From positions 620,001 to 684,000 of the forward strand of contig JACTVC010000007.1 in assembly GCA_018417955.1 (NCBI GenBank): 64,000 nucleotides of DNA. The letters are read 5' to 3'. Below the pieces are notes generated by a model. It made no database searches. It was given only the letters and a program-made list of their open reading frames with translations, and was not told where the DNA came from. Numbering within the stretch: position 1 is the first letter of the stretch; every line of letters starts with the position of its first letter. Positions 41,067 through 54,597 of this stretch are shown here, piece by piece. This DNA comes from Laccaria trichodermophora. Its lineage: Eukaryota; Basidiomycota; Agaricomycetes; Agaricales; Hydnangiaceae. The translations under genes and the position numbers were made by a program.

Positions 41067-41230
41067 CCAGGTTGCTTGCTAGCTCAACGCTGAGGGCTGT
41101 AAAGTGTTTTTTCCAGATTACCACGCCCGATCATCTCTGATCGTGTTTGATTGCCTCATCAGTCAACTGGGTGTCCAATCACATTGGTTAACCTCGACAC
41201 TGGCTAACTTACCACTTCCCCAAGTCGTCA

Positions 41231-42698
41231 ATGCCTCCCAACTCAGGTAAGTGCACGAAAAAAACGAAGACAGCGGCGGATTATGGTGGTTTGGATCCCA
41301 AAGTGATGACGGTAGCCATCCCCTCAAATTTTCGCATTGGCCGGTCTGAATCACACATGAAGCGTTTTTTAGTCAATTGCGAACAAGATCCCCCAAAACC
41401 CTGTTACTGGACGCGTCGATCTGGATGATATCGTCAAGTATGCGGTCGTTGAGCTTGCATGAGTACGTCGCTGATCCGTTAGCAGGTTTATGACCCAGAA
41501 CCCATCGGAAATGGACGCTCTTATGGCACAGATGGCAGCTACGGATATAAGCAAAACTGATGTGGATCTATCCACCTATGATTTTGCGTCTTTGGCACCC
41601 ACGATCGAGCATGAGTCCTTCTGGGTCGTGCAATTGGAAACGATGGGTATGGTAGACGCAGCAGGGAGAGCTGTCGATCCCTCTGAAGGACACGGCTCGA
41701 CGGGTCTTCGTCCAACTTTCATGATATATATTTATGAAACCAGCGGCAAGCATCGGGTTATGCATGAAACTACTGGACTTCCAGACTCAAAGACGGTTCT
41801 GCAGTATGCACTCCTGTTCACTCGTCGCACTTACCCGTTTATTAAATCATGTGTCTAGGGCTATCCGACTTGCGATTGCTAAACCGATACCACCCCTGAA
41901 GCCATGCCTCCCGTGGTTTCTTTTACTTTCTATCAGATTGCAGCAGCACCTTCCCACGTTGAAACCATTCTTGGACTCTCTCCCTGTTCCATTCCACTGG
42001 CGCCTTGAAACTCGCGAAGAAGCCGAAGGGTTATCAGAGGGGATCCATCAACTCAACGTGAAGGGCGTAGTTGCTAGCATGGAACTCGCAGAGAAAGCCA
42101 AGTCAGTTGGAAATGAAGCTTTTTCGCGCAAGGAGAGAGCTGCTGCTATCAAGGCGTATACTGAAGCTATTGGACATCTTATTGATGTGCTTAGTATGAA
42201 GCCAGATCTTGACGAAGAAGCAAAGGCCAAAAATTTGCTGGCTGTCTGCTATTCCAATCGAGCGGCGACTTACCTGATCCCTGGAGTTGGGCAGGATGTT
42301 GAGCGAGCTCTTTTAAATGGCAAGAAGGCTGAAATGGCTGATCCTTCGTATGCCAAAGGGTGAGAGATATATTATGTTCAGCTGATATGTTTTTGACCTT
42401 CTTTTATAGATACATTCGACAAGCAACGGCGAGTGAGGCATTAGGGAAACTGGATGGTGCCCAGGATGCCATAGCAAGAGCGTTGCGACGCCCTGATTTG
42501 GAAAATGATAATAACCTGGTAGATCGCCTCATTGATCTTCTGACAGGGGGGAAAGGGATGTCCAACGATGAGGGCACTTTCAAGAATTGGATGCTGGATG
42601 TTTTGATAAACGACAGGAAGAGTAGTGAGAGGCTGAGCGGAATCGACGGAGAATGGAGGCGGAGATGTGATGAACAGTTTGCTCGATGGAAACGTTGA
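41231..42698 (+). CDS. TPR-domain protein of unknown role, fungal family
   Basis: Recognisable fungal family with central TPR repeats: NPVTGRVDLDDIVKYAVVEL, FWVVQLETMGMVDAAGRAVD, TFMIYIYETSGKHRVMHETTG, AIAKPIPPLKPCLPWFLLLS, then TPR helices (AEKAKSVGNEAFSRKERAAA, NLLAVCYSNRAATYLIPG, YIRQATASEALGKL) and the end FKNWMLDVLINDRKS. At least three introns, including one before YIRQATA. The TPR part resembles Hsp70/Hsp90 co-chaperone TPRs, so a chaperone link is possible. The first exon is uncertain: MPPNS at 41231 does not splice cleanly in frame by eye. Confidence 0.7.
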
Positions 42699-43712
42699 AT
42701 GATTCTCGAGATGGCGTAATGGGTTCTTGTGCTTTCCATTCATGCTTTGCACCCGGGGGCGGCAGTCGCTCTTTCAAAGTTCCCAAGTAGATCTATATGC
42801 ATTTACATCTTGAGTGCAACGAAAGATCATTCTATGAGAGGTTGTGTTGTGTTGGCCGTCACGTCGGGTTTGCAAAAAAATTCATAAAAACTTCACTTTA
42901 ACGTCTACGGAACCTGGGAATGTTATTGCGGGTGGTGAGCACTTTAAGTAGTTCAGATGATCACTTGGTTTGACCTCGTTCCTCGAGATACGAACTACAA
43001 CAAGTTGTTTTGGAGTGATCCGTGCAACGGATAGGCGCGGTCATTACATCCCTCACGTTTTACCCTGGTTCGTAATGCATTGGTTCACCAAAATGTTGTT
43101 GTTGACACACCTCCGGCGTAGCACCATGCTGCATTATTGACTAGCCCCAATCTAGCCCAAGTGCTAAAAGAAATTTCTTGGCAGCTTCGGTTTAGTGATC
43201 CGTGTGTGCTTGTCGGAAAGGGTGAGCCTGACGAAACTTCAGATATTGTTTGGGAGATGCATGGAGTGGGCTGAGTGTGCTGAGTTCCGCTGAGTTCTAT
43301 TGATAGACTGCGGCTCCGAAATTGCCTGCACGTGGAATTCCCAAATGGGGATGATTATTCCCCAGTCTATTCCGCGCGGTATGAATGCGATAAGAAACGA
43401 TTATGCGTGAACACCCTCACTAACGCAGGTTAATGATTACCACTGCAGCTTGCTAGAAGTTTTTAGGTGTGGTGGTTATTGGACGAAATGGTTTTGAACA
43501 CCACCGACGGTGATTGGCCCGGAGGATGCGCAGCAGTGATCGGGAACTGATCACGTGGCAATGATCGAGTGCTGCGGAGAGCAACATTCTACGGTACTCA
43601 TCGTGAACTCAGCCCAAACTCAGCCATCATCGCAGAGCTGCGCACAACAACGCACAGTTCCTCGCAGCCCTTTTCTTTTTCGCACTTTTTTATCTTTCTT
43701 TTCTTCACCACT
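42699..43712. other. Intergenic region, 1 kb
   Basis: Downstream of the TPR gene and upstream of the Est1/SMG6-type gene. No gene recognised. The last 200 bases are CT-rich, as expected for a 5' leader. Confidence 0.4.
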
Positions 43713-46700
43713 ATGCACGACTCTCTCGAATCTCAATCCAAACCATCGAGAAAAGGCAAGGAGCGAGATCCTACTCATCGCGATCTTCCCCAGCGAGAAC
43801 TCCAGCCCACCGACCTTGACGAGAAATTAACTGCCTTGCGTCGAAGAACGGCCGCGTACATTCTTTTCCATTTTTTTCTACCTCATAACTGATCACCATT
43901 TTATTCTAGTGCTGTCCGGGTACGAGACAGATCAGACCGTGAGCGGATGCAACCCACCCAACCTTCGGTGCTATCTTCATCTACAATTTCTAAAACAGAA
44001 CGTTCTCCAAAGCCCCCCGCGCCCTCTGCGTCTCGACATTCCCCTTCGTTATCTCGCCGACACCCGTCCCCTCATGTCGTCGTTTCTCGCCCATCTGTAG
44101 ACGCTGACCACGAAGATTTCTCACGACGGCTTAAAATATCTTCTTCGCCATCCCCTCGTCCCCCTCCACATAAGTCAATTGCCTCATCCAAGCTTTATAA
44201 CCCTGGCACCGACCCTATTCCGGTGCGTCGCACAGTCGAGCCAGATGCGATGTCGGACGACACCGGAAGTTCGTACGCACCTCGGGGCACTACGTCTCAC
44301 ACCCATCGCGATGATCGTAGCAATGCTGCTCGTCAGCTATTCGATCACCGAAAAGATGATCCTGTCCGCTTTTCTGTGCTTGCGCGACCACAACCTGGTC
44401 GACCTTCTCCGACCCCAAAATCCTCGGGGGATTATGTATCGGCATCTTCCACATCTTCATATGCGGCGTCAATATCTTCTTCGACGTTCACACTCTCCTC
44501 TACTACTGATGGATCTTCTGCATCGTCGGCTCTGTTCGATGGACGCCCAGGACAAGGGACTGAAGACTCTGGTAATAACGTCTTTTCCGTCCAGCTGAAG
44601 AAGTTGTATCGAAATATTTCAAGCTTGGAAAACAAGATCAAGCAAGAAGATTCCATGGAGGAAACCGACGACTTGCAGACCAGCAGGGTACTATTAAAAG
44701 GTAAAGAAGTTGAAAGTGAAGACTTGGAGAAGGAAAAATGGAAGAAACAAATTGAAGATCACAAACAGTGGGTTTTCGAGTCTTTCATTTTGGCAATTCA
44801 CTAACATATATTTAGGCTTGCGGAAATAATTCACAATCTCCTTGAAATTTCGCTTGCACCCTCCGTCCCAGCATCGCTTCGGAATATCCCGACCAAGTAT
44901 AACATGATCGTGCGTCTCTGGACATACGCTTTCCACAAACTCCTCGAATCTCTCCGACGTGCATCGTTTACGTCGCCACTAGCCCTTGAACATCTGCAGG
45001 ATTTTATCTACTATGCGTATACATTTTACACCGGCCTCCTCGAGGAACACACGCTAAATTCCTTTAAATCGGGATGGCTGGAAGCTCTCGGTGATCTCGC
45101 TCGCTACAGGATGGCCGTTGCAGCCATGGTCAATGGCGGTGTCAGTGGGCAGGGTGGTCTAACCGCAAAAGCAGTTTCTGAAGCCGCTGCTGCAGAGTCG
45201 ACACAAAGTAGCACCATCATTGGTAATACGTCGGCAGCACCTGTTGCAAAGTCCGTCAGCGATGCACCCGCTGCTCGGATAGACGATAGCCCGTCACCTA
45301 GCGTCGGAATTGCTGCGGCGCGTTTACTCGATGTTGAGCCTGAGAAGGAACGGTGGCGTAACATTGCCCGAGATTGGTATGGAGCTGGCCTCTCAGAACA
45401 GCCAGGGACAGGCAAATTGCATCACCATTTGGGTCTTTTGTCAAGAGAGGTAGAAAGCGAAGAGTTGAGAGGCGTGTACCATTTCGTCAAAAGGTTTGCT
45501 TCAATTCTAGACCCGGGTTGAATGGAACTAATTCATCTGTTTTGTTCCTAGTCTGACAACTCTTCACCCATTCACCACCTCCCGCGAATCTATTCTTCCC
45601 CTATGGTCACTTGCATCACAATGTCGACGGTCCCTGCCCGACGCTCGCGCCCCCGAATTATTTGTCCTTCTTCATGGCATGCTTTTCACGAATATCCAGC
45701 TTGACGACTTTCAGCCTACTCTTGCTCGCTTTATTGAGAGGCTGGAAATTGAAGGAGTTGAAGAGCGCGAATGGATCATGATGGGCGTTATCAACATTTC
45801 CTCAATCTTGGAATACGGTCGGCCTAGTGGCATCCTGCGGAAAGTAGGCGCTGTTGGCCCGAAAGAAGCTGGCGGTCCTCAAGCAGCGGCTATGCGCGTT
45901 ATGGCAAAGAAGGCTGCTGCTGGGGTCCCTGGTTCAGTACCCCTTGACGGCGTGGACGAGGAAAAGATGGATGTGGATGACGATTTGCACGGAACCGATC
46001 CATGTTTGAAGTCTGGATCGTCGCAAGACCCTGGTGCTCCTGAGCACCCTCCTGCGTTCAAATTTGCTCTTCAACTCACCTTCTCCATGCTAGCATATAT
46101 GCTGCGGCATCCAACACGGAAGGCTTCGCAATTCGCTCGATCAAATCTCAATCCCTATCTGACAATCCTTCTAACCTTCCTTTCCACCATCCTGAAACAC
46201 GCCTCAACATTAGAGGTTCTCGAGAAGGCCATTCCTTGGGATGAGCTTGCCACGTTCTTCACTACAATTCCACGGAAGGTTATGGCCGCTCAAGGCTTGT
46301 TGACCCAAGGCAAGAGTCAGGGTACCACGACAGAGCGTTGGGTGATGCTCACAAGCGGCTGCGCACCGCCGTTGTCGGAAGACTGGTGCCTGCGTGGGAT
46401 GGAGTGGGTCGGACGAAAAGTATACGAGCGTGGGTTTTGGAAGAGCGGTGAAGAGCGAAAGGCCGAGATCGAGGTTCTAGAAGAGTGCGAAGGCCAAGAA
46501 CTGACGGATGGCCGCATTGAGGATGATGATGGCGATGATGGCGATAACAAGGCCTCGTCATCCGGTGGAAGGGACATATTCAGGCGATGGGTGCGCATCG
46601 CGCGATGCGCTGTGGGTGTGGCAGGCGCCGTCGACGGGTTCGTTTGGAATGAAGGGACCAGGGAGTGGAGCGTGCAAGGGAAACTCGCTGAGAAAGTCAA

Positions 46701-47649
46701 GCGATGGAAAGAAGAGGATGAAATTGAGAGGGAAGCCGACGAGAGGAGAAGAATGGGTAGGAGATGGGCAGATGATCCCATGGATATCGACGATGAGACC
46801 GCTGATGACAGCCTGTCTGAGGAGAGCGACAATGAAGGTGACTCCGAGGAGATTAAAGCTCTAAAGGTATGCACTCGTCCCGTATTACATCAGATTTTTT
46901 ATCTGACATTTTATTGCAGGAACGTCGTCGATACCTCAAACAACTCCTACAGTCTGCTCAGCGTGGTTCTCCGTCGTCGTCATATTCCGACCGCCCACGA
47001 ACGCGTGCACCTAGGAAAGAAGTCGACAAACGAGCCGCTCTGCAGATTGTTCCAGGATATACTATCCTCGTCGTCGACACCAATATCCTCCTTTCGTCAC
47101 TTTCCATGGTCTCATCACTCGTTGAAAGCATGCGTTGGACTGTTGTTATTCCCCTGCCTGTTATCATGGAACTCGACGGGCTTTCATCCAACGCTTCAGC
47201 CCAACTCGGGGATGCTGCCCAAGCCGCCATGGCATATATTTCAAGCCACGTTCGCTCGCACACACTCTCCCTCAAAGTCCAGACCTCGAAAGGGAATTAC
47301 CTTAGCACTTTGAACATCAGGACAGAAGAGGTCGACTTCGCCGTCAATGGCAATAATGCAGACAGGACTATGGACGACCTGATTCTCAAGGCTGCAATCT
47401 GGCAGGATGAACATTGGGTGGATAGATCCTCGATGCTGAGCGCAGACCCCGTTGCCCCCAAGGATCTGCAACATGCAGTGAAGGTTGTCTTGCTCAGTCT
47501 TGACCGAAATTGTATGTCCTATCTTCGAATCCTTGTGAGACTTTCGGTACTGACAGTTTCTCTTTCTAGTACGCTTGAAAGCCCGTTCGAGACAACTTCC
47601 TGCTGCCAGCGAAAAAGATCTCGCTTCTCTCCTCGCCATTGCCACATAA
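43713..47649 (+). CDS. Est1/SMG6-type protein with PIN domain
   Basis: The ATG at 43713 opens a long Ser/Pro-rich disordered N-terminus. The Est1/SMG TPR-like domain follows: VQLKKLYRNISSLENKI, PTKYNMIVRLWTYAFHKLL, ALEHLQDFIYYAYTFYTGLLE, GWLEALGDLARYRMA, HHLGLLSREVE. Then comes a DNA/RNA-binding Est1 region and, at the C-terminus, a PIN nuclease domain with acidic residues in LVVDTNILLSSL, VIMELDGLSSN and TMDDLILKAAIWQ. The last exon ends KDLASLLAIAT with TAA 47647-47649. Likely acts in nonsense-mediated decay as an endonuclease or in telomere maintenance. Introns at 43914, 44770, 45495, 46867 and 47512 regions. Confidence 0.87.
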
Positions 47650-48115
47650 AGTAGACGTAGAGTCGCCAGCATCAACCCCACATCCGAATCGCCCCTCGCT
47701 TACGTCGCAAGGGTGGAGCTCGGGTCGAACGTTTTTACGATATCGCTACGAGGCACCTGGGTATCTGTTCAACAACTAATCGACCGAAGTGCTGTACGAG
47801 CACAAACCGTTGCATCATCCACTACCTTCCCTCCCAATGGATCTCGATGTCTACTGGACTCCGCCTCGAGAATGCCGGACGAGTATCCTCGACACTTCTA
47901 CCCCCTGGTTGGAAATGTATCTAGTTAACTTATCTAAAGCACTTCATTCATTCTCCATACCCCTCAACATCTAGTTATACCTTTTCCTTGGCCTATCTCT
48001 TTGTGTATGATGTTGTACCACTATCATTTTATGTAACCTACAGAATTGAATACAACACAACAAATCTACACTTTGTGTGCGTGGAATAATGATATGAATA
48101 CTGTAAAAGCCGTTT
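47650..48115. other. Convergent 3' region
   Basis: About 470 bp between two convergent genes. No gene, repeat or RNA recognised. Confidence 0.4.
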
Positions 48116-49840
48116 TCAAGGACTGGCTGTTCCATGAATGATTTCCACCTTTTCCAAATCCATTTCGCCATCGTCACCCTCGTCTTCTCCCACCTCAAAG
48201 AGGCGCGAAGACGAGTTTTCAGATAGTGCGATATAATTGGCGTCACCGCTGACAGTACCAGAACGTTCCTGGCGGAATTGGCGCTTGAGCAAGGAAAGGC
48301 CTGAGAGATATGCTAAAGGTAGAACCTGGCAGCGACGTCCCGAATTAGGCGGAATGGATATGGGAGTATAGTCGAGGAAAAGCTTACCACAATCCACAGG
48401 ACCCAAAGCTTGCGACACCAGCTCGCCAATGCGGGTCTTCCAGTCGTCATCTCCCACGCATCTAGGCCACTCCTGATCTAGAGACGGAAAAGAAAAATTT
48501 ATACTCAGCATAACGAGTGGGTTGCTGAATGCTTACCTGAAAAAATGCAAGTGCTATTATCGCCAGCCCGAGAACAACATGGGCGATATTCAGAGGTGGG
48601 TGAGGTTTGAGTGGAGCAGTCGCTTTCTCCCTGCGTCTGTGGATATACCTCCCTAAAAAAACCTGCACGTAGTAAAGTCCGACGAGCACAATGCCACAAA
48701 TCTAAAATGACAATAATGAGCAACTTCTCAGTAGACAGAACAGACCCGTTACCTCGTGCGCATTGGAGAAATGGTCTGCTTCGTGTTGTATCACCGCCAT
48801 AAGGCCCAATACACAACCAAGGGTGATCACAGGAAGCGCTAAAAACAAGTTAGAGAACTGGTGAGCTTTGAACCATATGGGCGTGAATGTCCGTCCCCAT
48901 CGACCAATCAATGACCCCGCAGGCAACAGAACCAAAAATCCGAACGACATGAAGAAGGCGTGGACGATCAGCACTTTCTCTCGTTTTGTGTATGGGCCAT
49001 AAGGCAATATTATTATTGTCTCGTGTTCACCTGGGGTTGGACGAGGCTTGTCGTTCACTTGAGTTGGACTTGGGGAAGAATTCTGTTTTTCTTGGGTTGG
49101 AGAAGGAATCGGTTTCACTTGAGTGGGGGAAGAAACCTCGTCGGAGGGCGGCTCTTTGCTGAGATCAAGGGTAAAGTGACCATTGGCGCGGTGAAATTCT
49201 ATATGCGAGGAAGGGTCGGATGACTTTGGACGTGTCGGAGAATATGCCCAAATAAGACGTTCCACCCCGGCACCGGTCATCTTGTTGAGTGGAATTTGGA
49301 AAGCGAGGGTAGAAGAATTGGTGGGGTGCCACTGCAGAGAAGAGGTCGTACAGTTAATATTATGCCAGAAGCGGCGATGACGAACGAACGGATGTAATCT
49401 TTGGGTTGACAATGCTCGCAACGCCCTCCGGAGGGTCTTCGACTGGGGCCGGTTCACGATATCCAGCTGCATAACGTTGCGACAGTACAGCTGTGTCATC
49501 GTCGCCTTTCCACATGATGACCATATGCGTGTGTGCCATGTTCTTCCCGAAACCACTTGACCTCTACCTTAGACGATGACCTGGACAATATCTCAAAAAC
49601 TCTCACATGGCCATCCAACCCAAAATAGGAGGGTCGCGTATTAAAGTCATTTCATCTAGAAGAATGTCAGATACTCTAGTACCCTTTAATTTATTTTTTG
49701 TCGAGAAACTCACAAGTGACAATATCATTGCTGACGGTAGCATTCACGCAGATAGCCCGACTACATTTCGAGTCACCTTTCAACGCGATAGCTGACTGCA
49801 GCCAGAGGAGAAAGACCAGAAACGACCGTAGCACGTTCAT
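48116..49840 (-). CDS. Secreted-type DOMON domain protein with cytochrome b561 membrane domain
   Basis: The ATG at 49840 gives a signal peptide (MNVLRSFLVFLLWLQSAIAL). The DOMON part includes MAHTHMVIMWKGDDDT. A Pro/Ser/Thr linker follows (SSPTQVKPIPSPTQEKQ). The b561 part has several membrane segments, with candidate haem His residues in VLIVHAFFMSFGFLVLLPAG, WFKAHQFSNLFLALPVI, EADHFSNAHE and LNIAHVVLGLAIIALAFFQ. Such proteins pass electrons across the plasma membrane, for example in iron reduction or to extracellular oxidases. Six or so introns. The C-terminal tail is acidic and ends IIHGTASP. Confidence 0.82.
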
Positions 49841-49994
49841 GGTGGAGTACGTGGAGAAGGTTCAGAAGCATGAGAAGCAAAGTGACGGACATCAAGACGC
49901 GTGTGAGAACGAGGGGTCGGGTACAAACAATCTCGACGTCTAAAATTGGCGACTAAGTAAAATACATGACTTTCTTTTCTTATCAATTGGGAAA

Positions 49995-50675
49995 TCACTC
50001 GAAGATCCAAGATTCAAGAGCGCTGGTGTATTGAACAACGCCTTCGGGGAACCAGCTATCAAAACAAAATCAGCGAATGCTAGATATTGATAGGTAATGT
50101 ACGCACAGCTTGATCTCCTTCTCAGCACTCTCAACAGAGTCTGAGCCGTGGCAGATGTTGCGTCCAACAGCAAGGCAGTAGTCACCACGGATGGATCCTA
50201 GAACGATCTTTGATCAAAACGCGTCGAGTGGACTAAGATCGCGTCGCGCTGCTTACCGATGGGAGAGGCGAGGGGGTTGGTAGCACCGAGCATGACACGG
50301 CCCGTCTTGACGGCATCAAGACCCTGCCAGACCATACCGACAACGGGGCCCGAGGCCATGTATTTGATGAGGCCGGGGAAGAAAGCCTTGCCTTTGAGGT
50401 CGGCATAATCTACGAAAAAAAGATAGATTAGATAACGATAAATGCGACGGTAAGATCTGGTGACGCCTACGGTTTTCAAGATGCTCCTCAGTAGCCTGGA
50501 CAAGCTTAAGCGCGATCAGCTTGTATCCACGCTCCTCGAACCTCGCAATGATCTTCCCGACGAGTCCGCGTTGGACGCCATCGGGCTGATTGCGGAGTGC
50601 TCAGTGGCTGTCGGATAGCAGAAAAAACGCACAACGAACCTTGACCATGATGTAGGTACGTTCTGTAACGGACAT
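49995..50675 (-). CDS. ndk1: Nucleoside diphosphate kinase
   Basis: Start [12 protein letters not shown] at 50675, then [71 protein letters not shown] with the phospho-acceptor His, and end ALESWIFE. Four exons or more with short introns. Balances NTP pools by phosphate transfer through the His. Complete and ordinary for the family. Confidence 0.95.
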
Positions 50676-50853
50676 GTTGTGTTGAGTGGATGTAAAGAAG
50701 ATGGGGGATCTAGATGGAGATGATTTTATGTCGATCGTATTTTATAACCCATCGACAATCTCGATCTCTGCCACTTTTCAACAAATACAAACATAACTCC
50801 GGAAACCTCCGTCCCACCTCACTCTTTCACTTTTATTTAATCTTCAGCCAGCC

Positions 50854-51400
50854 ATGTTATTCGGTCCTCTCAGCACATCCCTGGCACCCCAGGTCAAATC
50901 ATCGCGCACTCTGCTAAAATGGATCACTCCCATTGCAAACTGGTATGCAAACGCATCTGGTTACAGAAAATACGGCTTCAAATATGACGACCTACGTCCG
51001 TTCTTTTCTCGCGTCCTTTTACTGTCCTGCTCATCTACGTATCGCATGCAGTTTGTGAAGAAAATCCTGAAGTACAAAGAGTACGCCCAGCTGCGCGTTT
51101 ATCACCTTCAAAGCAGCTGTAACTCTCATTTTCGTAGGCTCTGTCCCGTTTGACACCCCGTGAAGCGTACGATCGCGCCTACCGCTTGAAACGAGCCTCA
51201 CAAGCTAGCATCCTCCACGCACCCCTATCCAAAGAGCAATGGATGCAGCCCTCAGAGGTCCGCAATATACCAATCATATTGTGGCTAACAACTTACACAC
51301 CCCACAGGATATCCGGTACTTGAAGCCACATGTCGTTGAGGTCATGAAGGAGGAAGCTGAGAGGAAGATGTGGGACACCGTCGCGGTAGAAAAGAAGTAG
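50854..51400 (+). CDS. QCR7: Cytochrome bc1 complex subunit 7 (QCR7)
   Basis: MLFGPLSTSLAPQVKSSRTL at 50854, then NASGYRKYGFKYDDLLCEEN, with ALSRLTPREAYDRAYRLKRA and DIRYLKPHVVEVMKEEAER. The ends of the exons around the tiny middle exon (CEENPEVQR) were solved by frame: introns start GTCCGT and GTACGC. Stop TAG 51398-51400. A small matrix-side subunit of respiratory complex III. Confidence 0.93.
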
Positions 51401-51630
51401 CTCCTCCAATTAGATTTCGTCATCACCCTCCGAAGCATCGTTCGGCTTTCCTAGAAAATGGACATGGAATACCTTTGAACAATTGCTCTCAATTTGCTCG
51501 TCTATGAGCACGAAATGGTCAAGTGTCTATTCCAATGGTGGTAACATTTCCTCTTGTACATTCTAAAGTTTATCTGCTTCGAGGTATAATTCTTCTTCTT
51601 CACTTTCTAGACACCAACAGAGTTCAAAGT

Positions 51631-54365
51631 TCACAAGTGAATGGCCTTGACCAACGGGGAGACCACCGATTTGCCCTTGTAGAAGCCGACGACCTGCTTT
51701 CCGACCTTGGCGATATCTGGGGCAAAGTTATATCTCGTTCTAAAACAATGGAATTGAATCGAAACGTACTTGAACCAGTGATACCGAATTTCTCGTAAAC
51801 CTTGAGATACGGTCCAGAAGCACCCCAAGCAGGCAGGCCGTATTGCTAGAAAAGAACAAAAATCAGCATCATGAGGAACTCAAGGTGGGAAAATAGTTTA
51901 CTTCATGGCTGTACTTCTGCCATCCAGCAGTCGAGAGGGCTTCCAAAGAAAGGATAGGTGCACCACTCCTGAGAACGCTCAGTCTGTACTCCTCGTCCTG
52001 TTGGTCAAACGTCAGCCAGCAAGGCAAACTGACAACACGGGTTTTGATGCCCTCAGCCTTGAGTTTGTTGGCAGCCTCAACAGCGATGCTGACTTCGCTA
52101 CCAGAACTGACGATAGTCAGGTCTTCGTTATCTTCCTCGTGGAGAACGTAACCACCGCGAGCAGCCTTCTCAACGGTGGACCCTTCCAGGTTGGGGAGGT
52201 TCTGACGTGAAAGAGAAAGGATGGAGGGGGTCTTGTTTGACTTGAGGGCAACAAGGTAAGCGGCCGAAGTCTCGTTGCCGTCAGCTGGGCGCCAGAATGC
52301 AACGTTTGGCGTGGCACGGAGAGCGATGGCGGTCTCGACGGGCTGATGTGTTGGACCATCCTCACCCAGACCAATGGAATCGTGAGTGGCTGCAACACGA
52401 TCAGACATCAACCACCGCAATAAAACGGGCTTACTCACCAACCCAGATTACCTGGTGGTTGCTCAGTGCAGACAACCTCACTGCGCCTGAGGCGTAAGAC
52501 ACAAAGTTCTGTTCTCATACTCAGCATTGGAAGAAACGACGCGACTTGATACTTACCAAGAAGGTCGCCACGTAGGGAATAATTCCACCGTATGCAGCAA
52601 GACCGTTGGCGATGGCACCCATAGCGTGTTCACGTACACCATACCTGATGTAAGTGCCAGCGTATGTGCCGAGACCGGTGCTGGGGGGCTGGAAGTCGAC
52701 TGAACCCTTGACTTTCGTCAGGTTGCTGCCAGTCAAGTCCGCGGAACCACCGAGAAGGTCGGGGAGGACGGGTGCGAGCTTAGTGAGAGCGATCTCAGAC
52801 AACTTGCGGGAGGCAACAGCGGAGTCTGTGGGCTTGTAGATCGGCAACGCTTTCTCCCAGCCCGCCGGGAGCTCGCCGGAGATTCGTCGAGTGAGTTCCG
52901 CATGCTCATTGGGGTATTTCTGCCCATATGAAGCGAGCAGTGAGTTCCATTCCGCTTCCAAGGCAGCTCCGCGCTTCCCGAATTCAGCGTAGTAATCGTA
53001 GGCAGCTTGGGGGACTTGGAAAGACTGATCTGGAGCGAAACCGAATTTGGTCTTCAAGGATACAATGTCGTCGGCCTTGAGGGCTAGGATAGTGTTAGAC
53101 AAATACTACGCATATAAGATATAGACACATACGAGATCCGTGCACACCATGGGTGCCTTCTTCCCTTGATCCAAAGCCAATGGTCGTCCTCAGGCGAATT
53201 ATGGTAGGCTTGCCCTTCTCCTTGCGGGCCTCGGCAATGGCAGAGTAGATCGAAGCAAGGTCGCTGAGTCATGGTAAGCAACAGCATTTTTTGTTCTAGA
53301 AGAGTAAAACTCACGAATCGCCGTTGTCGACGTGAAGGACTTGCCAGCCGTAGGCAAGGAAGCGTTGTTCCACGTTTTCAGTGAAGGCGACGGCGGTGTC
53401 TCCGTCGATGGAGATATCTATAGATAAACGTCAGTTTCTTGTGTACGTTGCATGAAAGTTGCACACGGTTGTCGTCGTAGACCACGATGAGATTCCCAAG
53501 TTGAAGATGACCAGCTAGACTGGCTGCTTCGCTTGCTACACCTTCCATAAGACACCCATCTCCGGTGAAAACTAAATATGAAAAGTTAACCTCCGCTTCT
53601 CAATTCAAGAGATTGCTGGGCAGAGCGCACCATAGGTAAAGTTGTTGATAAGATCGAAGCCATCCTTGTTGTAGACAGCCCCAAGATGAGCCTGAGCAAT
53701 GGCCAATCCAACACCGTTAGCGAAACCTTGGCCGAGAGGACCAGTGGTAACTTCAATGCCTATAACGGGGTCAGTACAGCGAATTTGCCGAGAAAAAAAA
53801 GAAAAGGACTTTCCATCAGTGTGGCCAGCCTCGGGGTGACCAGGAGTTTTGGAACCAAGTTGGCGGAACGCCTTCAGGTCATCTATAGAAAGTTGGTAGC
53901 CCAACAAATGCAGTAGGACATATTGAAGGGCGCATCTAGATTTGAATTTCAACATGGACTCATTCTGACAAAAGCAATCGTCACTCACGCGTGTCTATGG
54001 ATGAAATCATCAATTGATGCGGTACGCAAACTCAAAAAATTGTACGCACCCGTTAGACAAAACAAATCGATCGCGGTTGAACCACTTTGAGTTCTTGGGG
54101 TTGGCGTTGATGAATCTGGGCGATCAATGAGATCTGTCTCAAATGAAGATCTCAAGGATAGATGTACCGCGAAAAAAGGACGTGGGCGACGGGGGCCATA
54201 CCCAGCGGGGCGCCTGATGGCCATTGAGCAAAATTAGCGATAGCGAAATGAGCATACATGCGGACCTGGGTGTCCTGAGTTTGCCTTTGCGACGGCATCG
54301 ACTGCGAGAGTCCTGATGGTGGCAATGGCGACGTCGTCAGCCTTATTGGGGGCGAAAGAGGACAT
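51631..54365 (-). CDS. TKL1: Transketolase
   Basis: Start [20 protein letters not shown] at 54365. Thiamine-diphosphate domain motifs are visible: [55 protein letters not shown] and MDRVLWTRFF-type substrate residues in the first exons. C-terminal domain: [25 protein letters not shown], and end [14 protein letters not shown] with TGA at 51633-51631. Pentose-phosphate pathway enzyme moving two-carbon units. About eight short introns. Confidence 0.93.
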
Positions 54366-54597
54366 GCTTTGTGATAGGGAGGGGAGGAATAAAAGGTGGG
54401 TGATGGTTATGAATGAGCTTATATCTAATCTCCCTAATCCCCATCAGCCCTGCAACAATAATTTCCCGAACGGGCCCAACATCCGGTCTTGCTCTCCTGT
54501 TCCGACCTCTGAACTTTTTTCTGCATTTAGTGGCTGTCTTCCACGGTCGAGGAGTAACGATACCGGCTTTGACACATACTAAAATTCCTTTTGCAAG